Shown: positions 25,466-36,956, numbered from the stretch's first letter. The stretch is DNA of 64,000 bases from Streptomyces sp. NBC_01445 (GCF_035918235.1 NZ_CP109485.1:6001501-6065500); one strand, 5' to 3'. Notes: generated from the letters alone by a model not told the origin. A program made the numbers and translations.

Positions 25466-26125
25466 ATGCACGGCCAGGGCTACATGCCACCGCCACAGCG
25501 CCCGTCGCATGGCGTGCAGATCGGATTGCGCGTCCTGTTCGTGGCGCTCGCCGTGCTGAGCATCGGCTTCCTCGCGTGGACGGCGCTGCTGCGCCTCGCG
25601 CTGACGACGCGCAGCAGGACGGACTGGATCGTCTTCGCGTCCGGCGCCGCGCTCCAGGCCTGCACGGTCGTGCTGCTCGCCACGGACCCCGGCGTCGACG
25701 AGTTCACGACGTGGCGGGGCGACGCGGGCATGACGATCCTCCTGCTCACGCTCGCCGGAGTCGTCTCGTACTACCTGGTGGCCGACATCCGCCACGGCCG
25801 CAAGGGGCGCCTCGGGTTCTACGGCGGCGGCTACGCGAACGGATACCAGCCGCAGCAGCTGCCGCTCCAGCAGCAGCCGCTCCAGCAACCGCCGCACCAG
25901 CGGCCCGCGTACGGATTCCCGCAGCAGCAGCACTACGCGCCGCCCACGCCGCCGTCGACACAGCCCGTGCACGACCAGCTCACCCAGACCGCGGGCCCGG
26001 CCCCCACGCCCGTGCCCACCCCCGCACCGCAGACCCAGACGCCGCCGCCCCACCGCATCGACCAGGTCCGCGCGGAGCTCGACGAACTCAGCGACTACCT
26101 GCGAAAGCAGGAAGGCGGACGGTGA
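25466..26125 (+). CDS. Three-span membrane protein coupled to a Ser/Thr kinase
   Basis: 219 residues. Three hydrophobic spans lie in the first 115 residues: LRVLFVALAVLSIGFLAWTA, WIVFASGAALQACTVVLLAT and MTILLLTLAGVVSYYLVAD. A long cytoplasmic Gln/Pro-rich tail follows (LPLQQQPLQQPPHQ) and ends in a helix, RIDQVRAELDELSDYLRKQE. The stop overlaps the kinase start (GTGA at 26122-26125), so the two are translated together. Since the kinase lacks a membrane span, this protein may anchor or signal to it; that is inference from coupling. Confidence 0.82.
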   Translation: MHGQGYMPPPQRPSHGVQIGLRVLFVALAVLSIGFLAWTALLRLALTTRSRTDWIVFASGAALQACTVVLLATDPGVDEFTTWRGDAGMTILLLTLAGVVSYYLVADIRHGRKGRLGFYGGGYANGYQPQQLPLQQQPLQQPPHQRPAYGFPQQQHYAPPTPPSTQPVHDQLTQTAGPAPTPVPTPAPQTQTPPPHRIDQVRAELDELSDYLRKQEGGR

Positions 26126-27660
26126 CCCACCCCCTGAACGCGTCCGGCGGACAACTCGTCGCCGGGCGCTACGAGCTGTCCACCCTCATCGGCCAGGGCG
26201 GCATGGGCCAGGTCTGGACGGCGTACGACCAGCGGCTCGACCGGCGCGTCGCCGTGAAGCTGCTGCGCCCCGACCGTGTCGCCGGCCAGGAGGCCGACGA
26301 GCTGCGCCGCCGCTTCGTGCGCGAGTGCCGCGTCACGGCCCAGGTCGACCACCCCGGCCTGGTCACCGTCCACGACGCGGGCACCCAGGGCGAGGACCTC
26401 TACCTCGTCATGCAGTACGTCGACGGGGCCGACCTCTCCGACCACCTCGCCGAGCACGACCCCTACCCGTGGCAGTGGGCGGTCTCCGTCGCGGCCCAGC
26501 TGTGCGCCGTCCTGTGCGCGGTGCACGCCGTGCCGATCGTGCACCGCGACCTCAAGCCGCGGAACGTGATGGTCAAGCAGGACGGCACCGTCACCGTCCT
26601 CGACCTCGGCGTCGCCTCCGTGCTCGACACCGACACCACCCGCCTCACGCACACCGGCTCCCCCATCGGCAGCCCCGCCTACATGGCGCCCGAACAGGCC
26701 ATGGGCGGCGCGGTGGGCCCCTACACGGACCTGTACGCACTCGGGGTGCTGCTGCACGAACTCCTCAGCGGAGACGTCCCGTTCGCGGGCTCCACCGCCC
26801 TCGGCGTCCTGCACCGCCACCTCTACGAGCCACCCCTGCCCGTGCGCCGGCTGCGCCCTGAGGTCCCCGAACCCCTGGAGGCCCTCGTCCTGCGCCTGCT
26901 CGCCAAGGACCCGCAGCACCGGCCGGCCTCCGCCCAGGAGACGTACGAGGCACTGCTCCCGCTGCTGCCCGCGCGCGGCGTGCCGAGCGGCGGTCCGCTC
27001 GACCCGACCCGCCCCTTTCTGCGCCCGCACGCCCCCTGGCCCGACCGCGCCCGCACCCCCGCCCCGCAGCCCGCCGCGCCCACCCCCCACACCGACAAGC
27101 CGGACGTCGCGGGCGCCGTCGACGAGGTCAAGCGCCTCCTCGGCGAGGGCCGCATCACCCAGGCCGTCGACATCCTCGGCGCGATCCTGCCCGCCGCCGC
27201 GGCCCAGCACGGCGAGCACTCACCGGTCGTCCGCACGCTGCGCAAGCAGTACGCCGCCACGCTCATGGACGACGGCCAGTACCGCCGCGCCCTGCCCGAG
27301 CTGCGCCGCCTCGCCGACGAGCGCGCCACCGAGGCGGGCCAGGCCGACCCGCAGTCCCTCCAGTTCCGCTACGAGGCCGCGCAGTGCCTGGAACAGCTCG
27401 GCGAACCGGCCGCCGCACTCGCCGAATACCGGGCGCTGCTCCCGTACTACGAGAACCAGTACGCGACGACGGACGTCACGCTGCCCCTCGAAGTCCGGCG
27501 CCGCATCGGCCACTTGCTCCTCGCCCTCGGCGACCGGGCCGCCGCTCACGACACCCTCGTGCGCCTCCTGCACGACGCGGAGCGCCTGCACGGGCCGGGA
27601 CACCCGTTCCCGGCCGAAATCCGCCGCACCCTGCAGTGGCTGGGGCAGGTCCGGGGCTGA
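26122..27660 (+). CDS. Ser/Thr protein kinase (PknB-like) with C-terminal TPR region
   Basis: 512 residues, GTG at 26122. Hanks-type kinase domain in residues about 15-285: GQGGMGQVW, VAVKLL (Lys46), HRDLKPRN (Asp143), DLG at 161-163 in place of DFG, and GSPAYMAPEQ. A Pro-rich linker (about 285-330) leads to a helical C-terminal region of about 180 residues with TPR-like repeats (QYRRALPELRRLADERA, then GEPAAALAEYRALLPYYE). No membrane span or PASTA domain. The TPR tail resembles kinases that recruit substrates by protein contact. Translationally coupled to a membrane protein. Confidence 0.93.
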   Translation: MTHPLNASGGQLVAGRYELSTLIGQGGMGQVWTAYDQRLDRRVAVKLLRPDRVAGQEADELRRRFVRECRVTAQVDHPGLVTVHDAGTQGEDLYLVMQYVDGADLSDHLAEHDPYPWQWAVSVAAQLCAVLCAVHAVPIVHRDLKPRNVMVKQDGTVTVLDLGVASVLDTDTTRLTHTGSPIGSPAYMAPEQAMGGAVGPYTDLYALGVLLHELLSGDVPFAGSTALGVLHRHLYEPPLPVRRLRPEVPEPLEALVLRLLAKDPQHRPASAQETYEALLPLLPARGVPSGGPLDPTRPFLRPHAPWPDRARTPAPQPAAPTPHTDKPDVAGAVDEVKRLLGEGRITQAVDILGAILPAAAAQHGEHSPVVRTLRKQYAATLMDDGQYRRALPELRRLADERATEAGQADPQSLQFRYEAAQCLEQLGEPAAALAEYRALLPYYENQYATTDVTLPLEVRRRIGHLLLALGDRAAAHDTLVRLLHDAERLHGPGHPFPAEIRRTLQWLGQVRG

Positions 27661-27806
27661 GCCGGGGCGGGCCGGGCGCGGGGAGTGCCTCAACTCCTGG
27701 CGAATCGTTGGGTCGAATAGGTGGCCGAGAGCACGGCCACTGCCTAACATCGATCACCGCCGGACTTTGTGCACCGACGCACAAACTCGTCGCAGGGAGG
27801 CCCACC

Positions 27807-28493
27807 TTGCACCGCCGCAAGAGCAGCAACAGCCGCCGCACCGCGCTCGTCCTCTCCACCGCCGCCGTAGCCGCGGTCCCTCTCCTCACCGCCTGCGGCA
27901 GCGACGCGCACCCCGGCGCCGCGGCCGTCGTGGGCAGCGACCGCATCACCGTCTCCCAGCTGGAGAACCGGGTGAACGAGGTGCGCGACGCCCAGCAGGC
28001 CGCCACCAAGGGCGACCAGCAGTACGAGCAGGCCATCGCCAAGTCCGGCGGCCTCACCCGGAACACGCTGCACTCCATGGTCTTCGACCGCGTCCTGCAC
28101 CGCGCGGCCGCCGACGCGGGCGTCACGGTGACCCGCAGGCAGATCCAGGAGCGGAAAGCCGCGATGGCGCAGCAGGCCGGCGGCGTCCGGCAGCTTGAGC
28201 TCGCCCTGCTCGAGCAGTACAGCATCGCGCCCGAGCGCGTCGCGGACAGTGCCCGCACCGACCTCGAGGTGATGGGCCTTGCCCAGAAGGTCGGCGCGAA
28301 CATGCAGTCCCAGTCCGAGACCGACCAGGCCCCCTTCTGGAAGGCGCTCGACCAGGCATCCAAGGAGCTGAACGTCGACCTGAACCCGCGCTACGGCACC
28401 TGGGACATCGCCAAGAGCCATGGCCGCGCCGACGCGAAGACGCCCTGGGTGCGCGAGGTCACGTCCCCGAAGACCGAGCAGCAGACGGCGTAG
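27807..28493 (+). CDS. SurA N-terminal-domain lipoprotein (foldase-type)
   Basis: 228 residues, TTG start at 27807 after GCAGGGAGG. The signal peptide ends in the lipobox LLTACG. The following SurA_N-like region has AAVVGSDRITVSQLENRVNEV, then helices with LHSMVFDRVLHRAAADAGVT and VTRRQIQERKAAM. No PPIase (rotamase) domain follows, so it is more likely a chaperone-like lipoprotein than a full PrsA/SurA isomerase. It sits 47 bp upstream of the mazG-type gene, an order I recall as common in Streptomyces. Confidence 0.88.
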   Translation: MHRRKSSNSRRTALVLSTAAVAAVPLLTACGSDAHPGAAAVVGSDRITVSQLENRVNEVRDAQQAATKGDQQYEQAIAKSGGLTRNTLHSMVFDRVLHRAAADAGVTVTRRQIQERKAAMAQQAGGVRQLELALLEQYSIAPERVADSARTDLEVMGLAQKVGANMQSQSETDQAPFWKALDQASKELNVDLNPRYGTWDIAKSHGRADAKTPWVREVTSPKTEQQTA

Positions 28494-28540
28494 GGCCTCT
28501 CGCCCGGTGCGCGGCAGGCGGCCTGGGTTACGTTCGAGGC

Positions 28541-29533
28541 GTGAACGCCGAGAACGCACCCGCCGCCGCCCCGACCGGCCGCATCGTCCTGCTCACCACC
28601 AGCCACCGCGTCGCGCCCGGCCTGCTGTCGTGGTCGGCCTGGCAGCTCCTGCACGCCGCCGACGAGGTGCTGTGCGCCGACGCCGCGCACCCGCAGCTGC
28701 CGTATCTGCGGGAGGCGGGCATCGAGGTGCGGGAGGCCGCGCCGACCGCCAGTGAGCTCGTCGACGCCTGTGCCGGGGGCCGCACCGTCGTGGTCGTCGC
28801 CACCGCCGAGGGCGACCGGCGCCTGACCGACGGCCTCGCCGCGCTCGCCGGGTCGGGCCGCGTAGCGATGCCCGACCTGGAACTGCTCCCGGCCTCCTAC
28901 GATCTGCCGGGCGCCCGCCTCCTCGACCTGGTCCAGGTCATGGACCGCATCCGCCGCGAGTGCCCGTGGTCCTCGCAGCAGACCCACAAGGGCCTCGCGA
29001 AGTACGCGATCGAGGAGGCGTACGAACTCGTCGAGGCGATCGAGGACGGCGACCGGGACGAACTGCGCGAGGAGCTCGGGGACGTACTCCTCCAGGTCGT
29101 CTTCCACGCCCGGATCGCCGAGGAGGCCTCCGGCGAGGAAGGGGACGAGGCCTTCTCCGTGGACGACGTCGCCGGCGGCATCGTCGAGAAGCTCATCCAC
29201 CGCCACCCGCACGTCTTCGGCGACGACACGGCGCTCACGCCCGAGGACGTGAAGGAGCACTGGCTGCGCACGAAGGCCGTGGAGAAGCAGCGCGAGTCCG
29301 TCACGGACGGGGTGCCGGTCGGCCAGCCCGGCCTCGCACTCGCGGCGAAGCTGGGGTCCCGCGTCCGCACGGCCGGCCTCGACGTGCCGACGCCGGGCGG
29401 CGACGGCGTCGGCTACGAACTGCTCGCCCTCGCCCTGCGAGCTGAGTCCGACGGAGTCGACCCGGAAGCAGCGCTGCGGGCGGCGGCCCGGGCGTACCGG
29501 GACGCGATCCGCGCGGCGGAGGGGCTGGCCTAG
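28541..29533 (+). CDS. mazG: MazG-type nucleoside triphosphate pyrophosphohydrolase
   Basis: 330 residues, GTG at 28541. Residues about 1-130 form a tetrapyrrole-methylase-like or degenerate N-terminal region with VVVVATAEGDRRL. The MazG domain begins near 135 (LDLVQVMDRIRRECPW) and carries the metal-binding EExxE/ExxD set (YAIEEAYELVEAIEDGDRDE, then LREELGDVLLQVVFH). It hydrolyses NTPs to NMP and pyrophosphate and is linked to nucleotide-pool cleaning and stringent control. The C-terminal region has LAAKLGSRVRTAGLDV, which resembles the second half of longer MazG proteins. Confidence 0.93.
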   Translation: MNAENAPAAAPTGRIVLLTTSHRVAPGLLSWSAWQLLHAADEVLCADAAHPQLPYLREAGIEVREAAPTASELVDACAGGRTVVVVATAEGDRRLTDGLAALAGSGRVAMPDLELLPASYDLPGARLLDLVQVMDRIRRECPWSSQQTHKGLAKYAIEEAYELVEAIEDGDRDELREELGDVLLQVVFHARIAEEASGEEGDEAFSVDDVAGGIVEKLIHRHPHVFGDDTALTPEDVKEHWLRTKAVEKQRESVTDGVPVGQPGLALAAKLGSRVRTAGLDVPTPGGDGVGYELLALALRAESDGVDPEAALRAAARAYRDAIRAAEGLA

Positions 29534-29578
29534 GGCCGGTCGTCACCTTCCCGCCTGCCCGGCGGCGTCCGGCACGCA

Positions 29579-29618
29579 CTCCCCGAGCTCTCGGCCCCGC
29601 TCGGGCAGGGGAGACCCC
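29579..29618. repeat. Candidate dispersed intergenic inverted repeat
   Basis: The segment from CTCCCCGAGC (29579) to CAGGGGAG is an imperfect hairpin. It resembles short GAGCTCTCGG/GCTCGGGCAGGGG elements that I recall scattered through Streptomyces intergenic DNA. A second small hairpin, GTCCGCCC-GCA-GGGCGGAC, lies at 29670-29688. The 239 bp between mazG and the P450 gene otherwise show nothing coding. Confidence 0.35.
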
Positions 29619-29772
29619 GGTCGAAGGGCTGTCCGGCGCCTGGCGATCGCACGCATCAGATGCCGCCAGGTCCGCCCGCAGGGCGGACGACGGGAATCTG
29701 GCGACAGGCCCCGGAACCGGTCGGCGGTGGGGTCCGGCCAACGGGCCGCCCCGCGCCGGATACCGTCGACGC

Positions 29773-31044
29773 GTGACCGAAAAGCCCGCGCAGCGCACCG
29801 CTCCCGAACTCTTCACCTGGGAGTTCGCCACCGATCCGTACCCGGCCTACGCCTGGCTGCGCGAGCACTCGCCCGTTCATCGCACCACGCTCCCCAGTGG
29901 CGTCGAGGCCTGGCTGGTCACGCGGTACGCGGACGCGAAGCAGGCGCTGGCCGACCAGCGCCTGTCCAAGAACCCGGCGCACCACGACGAGCCCGCCCAC
30001 GCCAAGGGCAAGACCGGCATTCCGGGCGAGCGCAAGGCCGAGCTGATGACGCATCTGCTCAATATCGACCCGCCGGACCACACCCGCCTGCGCCGCCTCG
30101 TCTCGAAGGCGTTCACCCCGCGCCGGGTGGCCGAATTCGCGCCCCGGGTACAGGAGTTGACCGACCGGCTCATCGACGAGTTCGCCGCCAAGGGCGAGGC
30201 GGACCTCATCCACGACTTCGCCTTCCCGCTCCCCATCTACGCGATCTGCGACCTGCTCGGCGTCCCGCGCGAGGACCAGGACGACCTGCGGGACTGGGCG
30301 GGCATGATGATCCGCCACGGGGGCGGCCCGCGCGGCGGGGTCGCCCGCTCCGTGAAGAAGATCCGGAACTATCTCGTCGAGCTCATCCACCGCAAGCGCG
30401 ACGAGCCCGGCGACGACCTGATCTCCGGCCTCATCCGCGCCTCCGACCACGGCGAGCATCTGACGGAGAACGAGGCCGCCGCGATGGCCTTCATCCTCCT
30501 GTTCGCCGGTTTTGAAACCACCATCAACCTCATCGGCAACGGCACATACGCCCTGCTCACCCACCCCGAGCAGCGCGAGCGCCTGCAACTCTCCCTGGAA
30601 AGGGGCGAATCGGGCCTCCTCGAGACCGGCATCGAGGAACTCCTGCGCTACGACGGCCCGGTGGAGCTCGCCACCTGGCGCTTCGCGACCGAGCCGCTGA
30701 CCGTCGGCGGACAGGACATCTCCGCCGGCGACCCCGTCCTCGTCGTGCTCGCCGCCGCAGACCGCGACCCGGCGCGCTTCGAGGAGCCCGACACTCTCGA
30801 CCTGTCCCGGCGTGACAATCAGCACCTCGGATACGGGCACGGCATCCACTACTGCCTCGGCGCACCCCTCGCGCGCCTGGAGGGACAGACCGCCCTCGCG
30901 ACGCTTCTGACGCGCCTTCCGGACCTGCGACTCGCGGGAGAACCTGCCGATTTGCGCTGGCGCGGCGGGCTCATCATGCGGGGATTGCGCACACTTCCGG
31001 TCGAGTTCACGCCGCATCAGGAGGGCTCGGACAAAGCCCCGTAA
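29773..31044 (+). CDS. Cytochrome P450 (actinobacterial class I)
   Basis: 423 residues, GTG at 29773. The heme-binding loop is GYGHGIHYCLGAPLARLEG with the thiolate Cys361; the I-helix oxygen-activation motif is AGFETT (245-250); the K-helix ExxR is EELLRYDGPVE with an Arg in place. Overall like CYP107/CYP105-type soluble bacterial P450s, which take electrons from ferredoxin and ferredoxin reductase. No ferredoxin gene is adjacent. Substrate not predictable; not part of a visible biosynthetic cluster. Confidence 0.95.
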   Translation: MTEKPAQRTAPELFTWEFATDPYPAYAWLREHSPVHRTTLPSGVEAWLVTRYADAKQALADQRLSKNPAHHDEPAHAKGKTGIPGERKAELMTHLLNIDPPDHTRLRRLVSKAFTPRRVAEFAPRVQELTDRLIDEFAAKGEADLIHDFAFPLPIYAICDLLGVPREDQDDLRDWAGMMIRHGGGPRGGVARSVKKIRNYLVELIHRKRDEPGDDLISGLIRASDHGEHLTENEAAAMAFILLFAGFETTINLIGNGTYALLTHPEQRERLQLSLERGESGLLETGIEELLRYDGPVELATWRFATEPLTVGGQDISAGDPVLVVLAAADRDPARFEEPDTLDLSRRDNQHLGYGHGIHYCLGAPLARLEGQTALATLLTRLPDLRLAGEPADLRWRGGLIMRGLRTLPVEFTPHQEGSDKAP

Positions 31045-31183
31045 CTGACGGGCCGTCAAGACTGTGACTTTCACGTGATCTCTGCTGCATCGACTTGTGA
31101 CAAGCGTTCGACTCCCGCTACGTTCACCAGTCATCGCGGCACCACCCGCCGCAGCATTCCCCGAGCCACCGAAAGGCGCCTCC

Positions 31184-32167
31184 ATGCTCACCGGGAACGG
31201 TCGTCACCGTCGCCCCCGCCAGGCTCCCGCGCTCATCGTCGCCGCGGGAGTGGCCGGCTCCGCCATCGCGATCCCTCTGCTCGGCGCGACCAGCGCGAGC
31301 GCCGCGTCGACGGCCACATGGGACAAGCTCGCCGAGTGTGAGAGCGGCGGCTCCTGGAGCGCCGATCCGGGCAACGGCTATTACGGCGGGCTCCAGTTCT
31401 CCCAGGAGACCTGGGAGAACTACGGCGGCCTCGACTTCGCGCCGCGCGCCGACCAGGCCAGCCGCTCGCAGCAGATCGCCGTCGCCGAGAAGGTCCTCGC
31501 CGACCAGGGCCCGCGGGCATGGCCGGTCTGCTCGGTCACCTCGGGGCTCACGGCGGACGCCGCCGCCGCCGATGTCGACCCCGGGGCGGCCCTGCCGACC
31601 CCGTCGGCGTCGGCCGGTGACTCCGGGAGCGACGACGCGGCGGACGGCGCCGCGAAGGGGGACGCGAGCGACGAGCCGTCGGACTCCGCTTCCTCGGGTG
31701 CGAAGGACACCTCCCGAGAGAAGAATCACGACAAGACGGGTGATACCGCAGGTAACACCTCGGATGACTCCAAGGGTGACAAGTCCGGCCGGGACGGCTC
31801 GACTTCGACCCCCGCGACGCCCTCGCCGGAGACCTCCGCCGGCTCGGACGCGGCCACCCCGCCCGCCTCCGGCCGGCACCGCGGCGACGCCGCCGCGGAC
31901 GACACCGCGGACTCCTTGCGCGCCGACGACGGCTCGGGCCGCCATGCCTCACGCGGCGACGAAAGCGGGCGTAAGCAGGCGAATCAGGACGAAGGTGCCT
32001 ACACCGTGCGCGCCGGCGACAACCTCTGGGACATCGCCGACACCCATGACGTGGACGGCGGATGGGCCGCTCTGTATGCCGAGAACAAGAAGACGGTGGG
32101 TGCCGACCCGGACCTCATCCTTCCTGGTCAGAGTCTGGATCTTGGGCTCGAATCGGGCGAAAAGTAG
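31184..32167 (+). CDS. Resuscitation-promoting factor with long acidic linker and LysM
   Basis: 327 residues, ATG at 31184 with GAAAGG upstream. The signal peptide ends near ATSASA-A. The Rpf (lysozyme-like transglycosylase) domain is residues about 45-125: WDKLAECESGGSW with the catalytic Glu, [15 protein letters not shown] and [12 protein letters not shown] Ser/Asp/Gly/Thr-rich linker of about 150 residues follows, and a C-terminal LysM (YTVRAGDNLWDIADTHDVDG) binds peptidoglycan. Secreted muralytic enzyme for spore germination and outgrowth. By order it may correspond to the second Rpf gene next to S. coelicolor rpfA (recall). Confidence 0.93.
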   Translation: MLTGNGRHRRPRQAPALIVAAGVAGSAIAIPLLGATSASAASTATWDKLAECESGGSWSADPGNGYYGGLQFSQETWENYGGLDFAPRADQASRSQQIAVAEKVLADQGPRAWPVCSVTSGLTADAAAADVDPGAALPTPSASAGDSGSDDAADGAAKGDASDEPSDSASSGAKDTSREKNHDKTGDTAGNTSDDSKGDKSGRDGSTSTPATPSPETSAGSDAATPPASGRHRGDAAADDTADSLRADDGSGRHASRGDESGRKQANQDEGAYTVRAGDNLWDIADTHDVDGGWAALYAENKKTVGADPDLILPGQSLDLGLESGEK

Positions 32168-32299
32168 CGGCAGTTCGGGCTGAATGTCCGCTTTGGCGAG
32201 AGTGAGAGATGGGTCTCAAAGGCCCTGATCGTCTTTGAAATTCCGGCGATCCACTGCTTACGGTCATCACCGCTCGCCACAGCGGGCCCCGTCGGATGT

Positions 32300-34792
<2,493 letters not shown>

Positions 34793-34821
34793 GCCACACA
34801 GGCTTCGGTAGAAGCGTCGTA

Positions 34822-34866
34822 CGTACGTCCCCGCACCCGGTCCCGTACCGTGTGCGGGGACGTACG
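34822..34866 (+). terminator. Hairpin between eno and divIC
   Basis: Perfect 15-bp inverted repeat (34822-34836 CGTACGTCCCCGCAC and 34852-34866) with a 15-base loop, no T-run. It lies 22 bp before the divIC start. It may terminate eno transcripts or attenuate read-through. Confidence 0.75.
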
Positions 34867-34888
34867 CACGTAAAGGGGAGGCGCGAAG

Positions 34889-35377
34889 ATGGCCGGGAGA
34901 GTCCGGGACAGGGACCGTGACCGGTTCTCCACCGCGACCCGGCTACGTCTGCTCGGCGAGCAGACCGCCGAGCGCGTCTACCGCTCACAGACCAGACGCC
35001 AGGCCCGCCGCTCCCGCCTCACCGGCCGCGCGGCACTCCTGGCCCTCGTCCTGTGCACCCTGGTCGTCGCGCTCGCCTACCCCATAAGGCAGTACGTCTC
35101 CCAGCGCGGTGAGATCGCCGATCTCCAGCGCCAGCAGCAGGAGGCCCAGAGCAGGGTCGACAGGCTGCGCGACGAGAAGGCGCGCTGGCAGGACGACTCG
35201 TACGCGGAGCAGCGGATCCGCGACCGGCTCCACCTGGTGATGCCGGGCGAGACCGGCTACATCGCCCGCGACCCCGACGCGGCGAAGCGCACCCGCTCCG
35301 AGCAGGGCGCGGCGGGCCGGCCCTGGTACTCGAACGTCTGGGACGGTGTCGACAAGGCCGACCGCCCCGACAACTGA
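34889..35377 (+). CDS. divIC: Septum formation initiator, DivIC/FtsB type
   Basis: 162 residues. A basic cytoplasmic N-terminus of about 50 residues, one membrane span (LLALVLCTLVVALAYPI), then a coiled coil (GEIADLQRQQQEAQSRVDRLRDE, read in parts) and the conserved YAEQRIRDRLHLVMPGETGY. Bitopic cell-division protein acting with FtsL and FtsQ at sporulation septa in Streptomyces. The position directly after eno is conserved in actinobacteria. Confidence 0.93.
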   Translation: MAGRVRDRDRDRFSTATRLRLLGEQTAERVYRSQTRRQARRSRLTGRAALLALVLCTLVVALAYPIRQYVSQRGEIADLQRQQQEAQSRVDRLRDEKARWQDDSYAEQRIRDRLHLVMPGETGYIARDPDAAKRTRSEQGAAGRPWYSNVWDGVDKADRPDN

Positions 35378-35392
35378 CCCGTCTCACCAACG

Positions 35393-35442
35393 CCCGAAGC
35401 CGAAGCCCCAAGCCGCAAGCCCGAAGCCCCGAGCCCGAACCC
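35393..35442. repeat. Degenerate tandem repeat of a CCGAAGC unit
   Basis: About seven copies of a 6-8 base unit (CCGAAGC, CCAAGCCG, CCCGAAGCC and similar) fill the space between divIC and the DUF501 gene. Simple-sequence expansion; no known role. Confidence 0.6.
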
Positions 35443-35484
35443 GTAGTACCCCCACCGAAGTTCACTGAAGGAAAGCCCCCAGGC

Positions 35485-36015
35485 ATGGACACGCCCCCGC
35501 CCCAGACCGAGCCGACCACGCCCACGGACGCCGACATCCAGGCGTTCAAGGAGCAGCTCGGCCGCCCGCCGCGCGGCCTGCGGGCCATCGCGCACCGCTG
35601 CCCGTGCGGCAACCCGGACGTGGTCGAGACGGCCCCGCGCCTCGAGGACGGCACGCCCTTCCCGACGACGTACTACCTCACGTGCCCGCGCGCCGCGTCC
35701 GCGATCGGCACCCTGGAGGCGAACGGCGTCATGAAGGAGATGACGGAGCGCCTCTCGACGGACCCCGAGCTCGCGGACGCGTACCGCAAGGCGCACGAGG
35801 ACTACATCGCGCGCCGCGACGCCATCGAGGTCCTCGAGGGCTTCCCGAGCGCGGGCGGCATGCCGGACCGGGTGAAGTGCCTGCACGTCCTGGTCGGCCA
35901 CTCCCTGGCCGCGGGCCCGGGTGTGAACCCGCTCGGCGACGAGGCCATCGCGATGCTGCCCGAGTGGTGGGCGAAGGGCCCGTGCGTGTCGGCCGCGCCC
36001 GAGGAGAGCGAGTGA
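35485..36015 (+). CDS. DUF501 protein
   Basis: 176 residues, ATG at 35485 after GAAGGAAAG. Typical DUF501: FKEQLGRPPRGLRAIAHRCPCGNPDVVET, read as two motifs LGRPPRG and RCPCGNPDVV, then FPTTYYLTCPR, EANGVMKEM, and a C-terminal VKCLHVLVGHSLAAGPGVNP. The conserved Cys residues suggest metal or cofactor binding, but the biochemical function is unknown. Overlaps the next gene in a GTGA arrangement. The eno-divIC-DUF501-ppx order is conserved in actinobacteria. Confidence 0.92.
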   Translation: MDTPPPQTEPTTPTDADIQAFKEQLGRPPRGLRAIAHRCPCGNPDVVETAPRLEDGTPFPTTYYLTCPRAASAIGTLEANGVMKEMTERLSTDPELADAYRKAHEDYIARRDAIEVLEGFPSAGGMPDRVKCLHVLVGHSLAAGPGVNPLGDEAIAMLPEWWAKGPCVSAAPEESE

Positions 36016-36956
36016 CCAGGGTCGCCGCCGTCGACTGCGGCACGAACTCGATCCGCCTGCTCGTCGCCGACGCCGACCCTGTGACGGGCGAACTCGTCGA
36101 CCTGGACCGCCGCATGACGATCGTGCGGCTCGGGCAGGGCGTGGACCGCACGGGACGGCTCGCGCCCGAGGCGCTGGAGCGCACCTTCGCGGCCTGCCGC
36201 GAGTACGCCGAGGTCATCAAGGCGCACGGCGCCGAGAAGATCCGGTTCGTGGCCACGTCCGCGTCCCGCGACGCCGAGAACCGGGACGACTTCGTGCGCG
36301 GGGTCATGGACATCCTGGGCGTCGAGCCCGAGGTCATCACCGGTGACCAGGAGGCCGAGTTCTCCTTCACCGGCGCGACGAAGGAGCTGACGGGCCGGGC
36401 CGACCTCGACAAGCCCTACCTCGTCGTGGACATCGGCGGCGGCTCGACGGAGTTCGTCGTCGGCGAGGACACGGTCGTGGCCGCGCGCTCCGTCGACATC
36501 GGCTGCGTCCGTATGACGGAGCGCCACCTCGTGGGGGAGGACGGCCAGGTCACCGACCCGCCGACGCCCGCGCAGATCGAGGCCGTCCGAGAGGACGTCG
36601 TCGCGGCCCTCGACCTCGTGACGCAGACCGTCCCGCTGACCGCGGCCCGCACGCTCGTCGGCCTCGCCGGCTCCGTGACGACGGTCGCCGCCCTCGCGCT
36701 CGGCCTGACCGAGTACGACTCGGTGGCCATCCACCACTCCCGTATCTCCTACGAGCGCGTCGCCGAGCTCACGGACTGGCTGGTGACGTCCACGCACGAC
36801 CAGCGCTCCCTGAACCCGGTCATCCACCCGGGCCGTGTCGACGTCATCGCCTCCGGCGCACTGGTGCTGCGCCTGATCATGGAGTGGATCGGCGCCAAGG
36901 AGGTCGTGGTGAGCGAGCACGACATCCTCGACGGCATTGCCTGGTCGATCGCCTAG
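36012..36956 (+). CDS. ppx: Ppx/GppA phosphatase (exopolyphosphatase)
   Basis: 314 residues, GTG at 36012 overlapping the previous stop. ASKHA-fold phosphate-binding loops are visible: AAVDCGTNSIRLLV, VVDIGGGSTEFV and GLAGSVTTVAAL; RFVATSASRDAENRDDF is typical of the family. It removes terminal phosphate from polyphosphate or acts on pppGpp. It matches the single-domain actinobacterial version rather than the long E. coli enzyme. Coupled to DUF501; probably the end of the eno-divIC operon. Confidence 0.93.
   Translation: MTRVAAVDCGTNSIRLLVADADPVTGELVDLDRRMTIVRLGQGVDRTGRLAPEALERTFAACREYAEVIKAHGAEKIRFVATSASRDAENRDDFVRGVMDILGVEPEVITGDQEAEFSFTGATKELTGRADLDKPYLVVDIGGGSTEFVVGEDTVVAARSVDIGCVRMTERHLVGEDGQVTDPPTPAQIEAVREDVVAALDLVTQTVPLTAARTLVGLAGSVTTVAALALGLTEYDSVAIHHSRISYERVAELTDWLVTSTHDQRSLNPVIHPGRVDVIASGALVLRLIMEWIGAKEVVVSEHDILDGIAWSIA

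Noticed and set aside
28541..29533. mazG as part of a MazEF toxin-antitoxin module
   Set aside because: No mazE/mazF-like gene is adjacent; the neighbour is a SurA-type lipoprotein.
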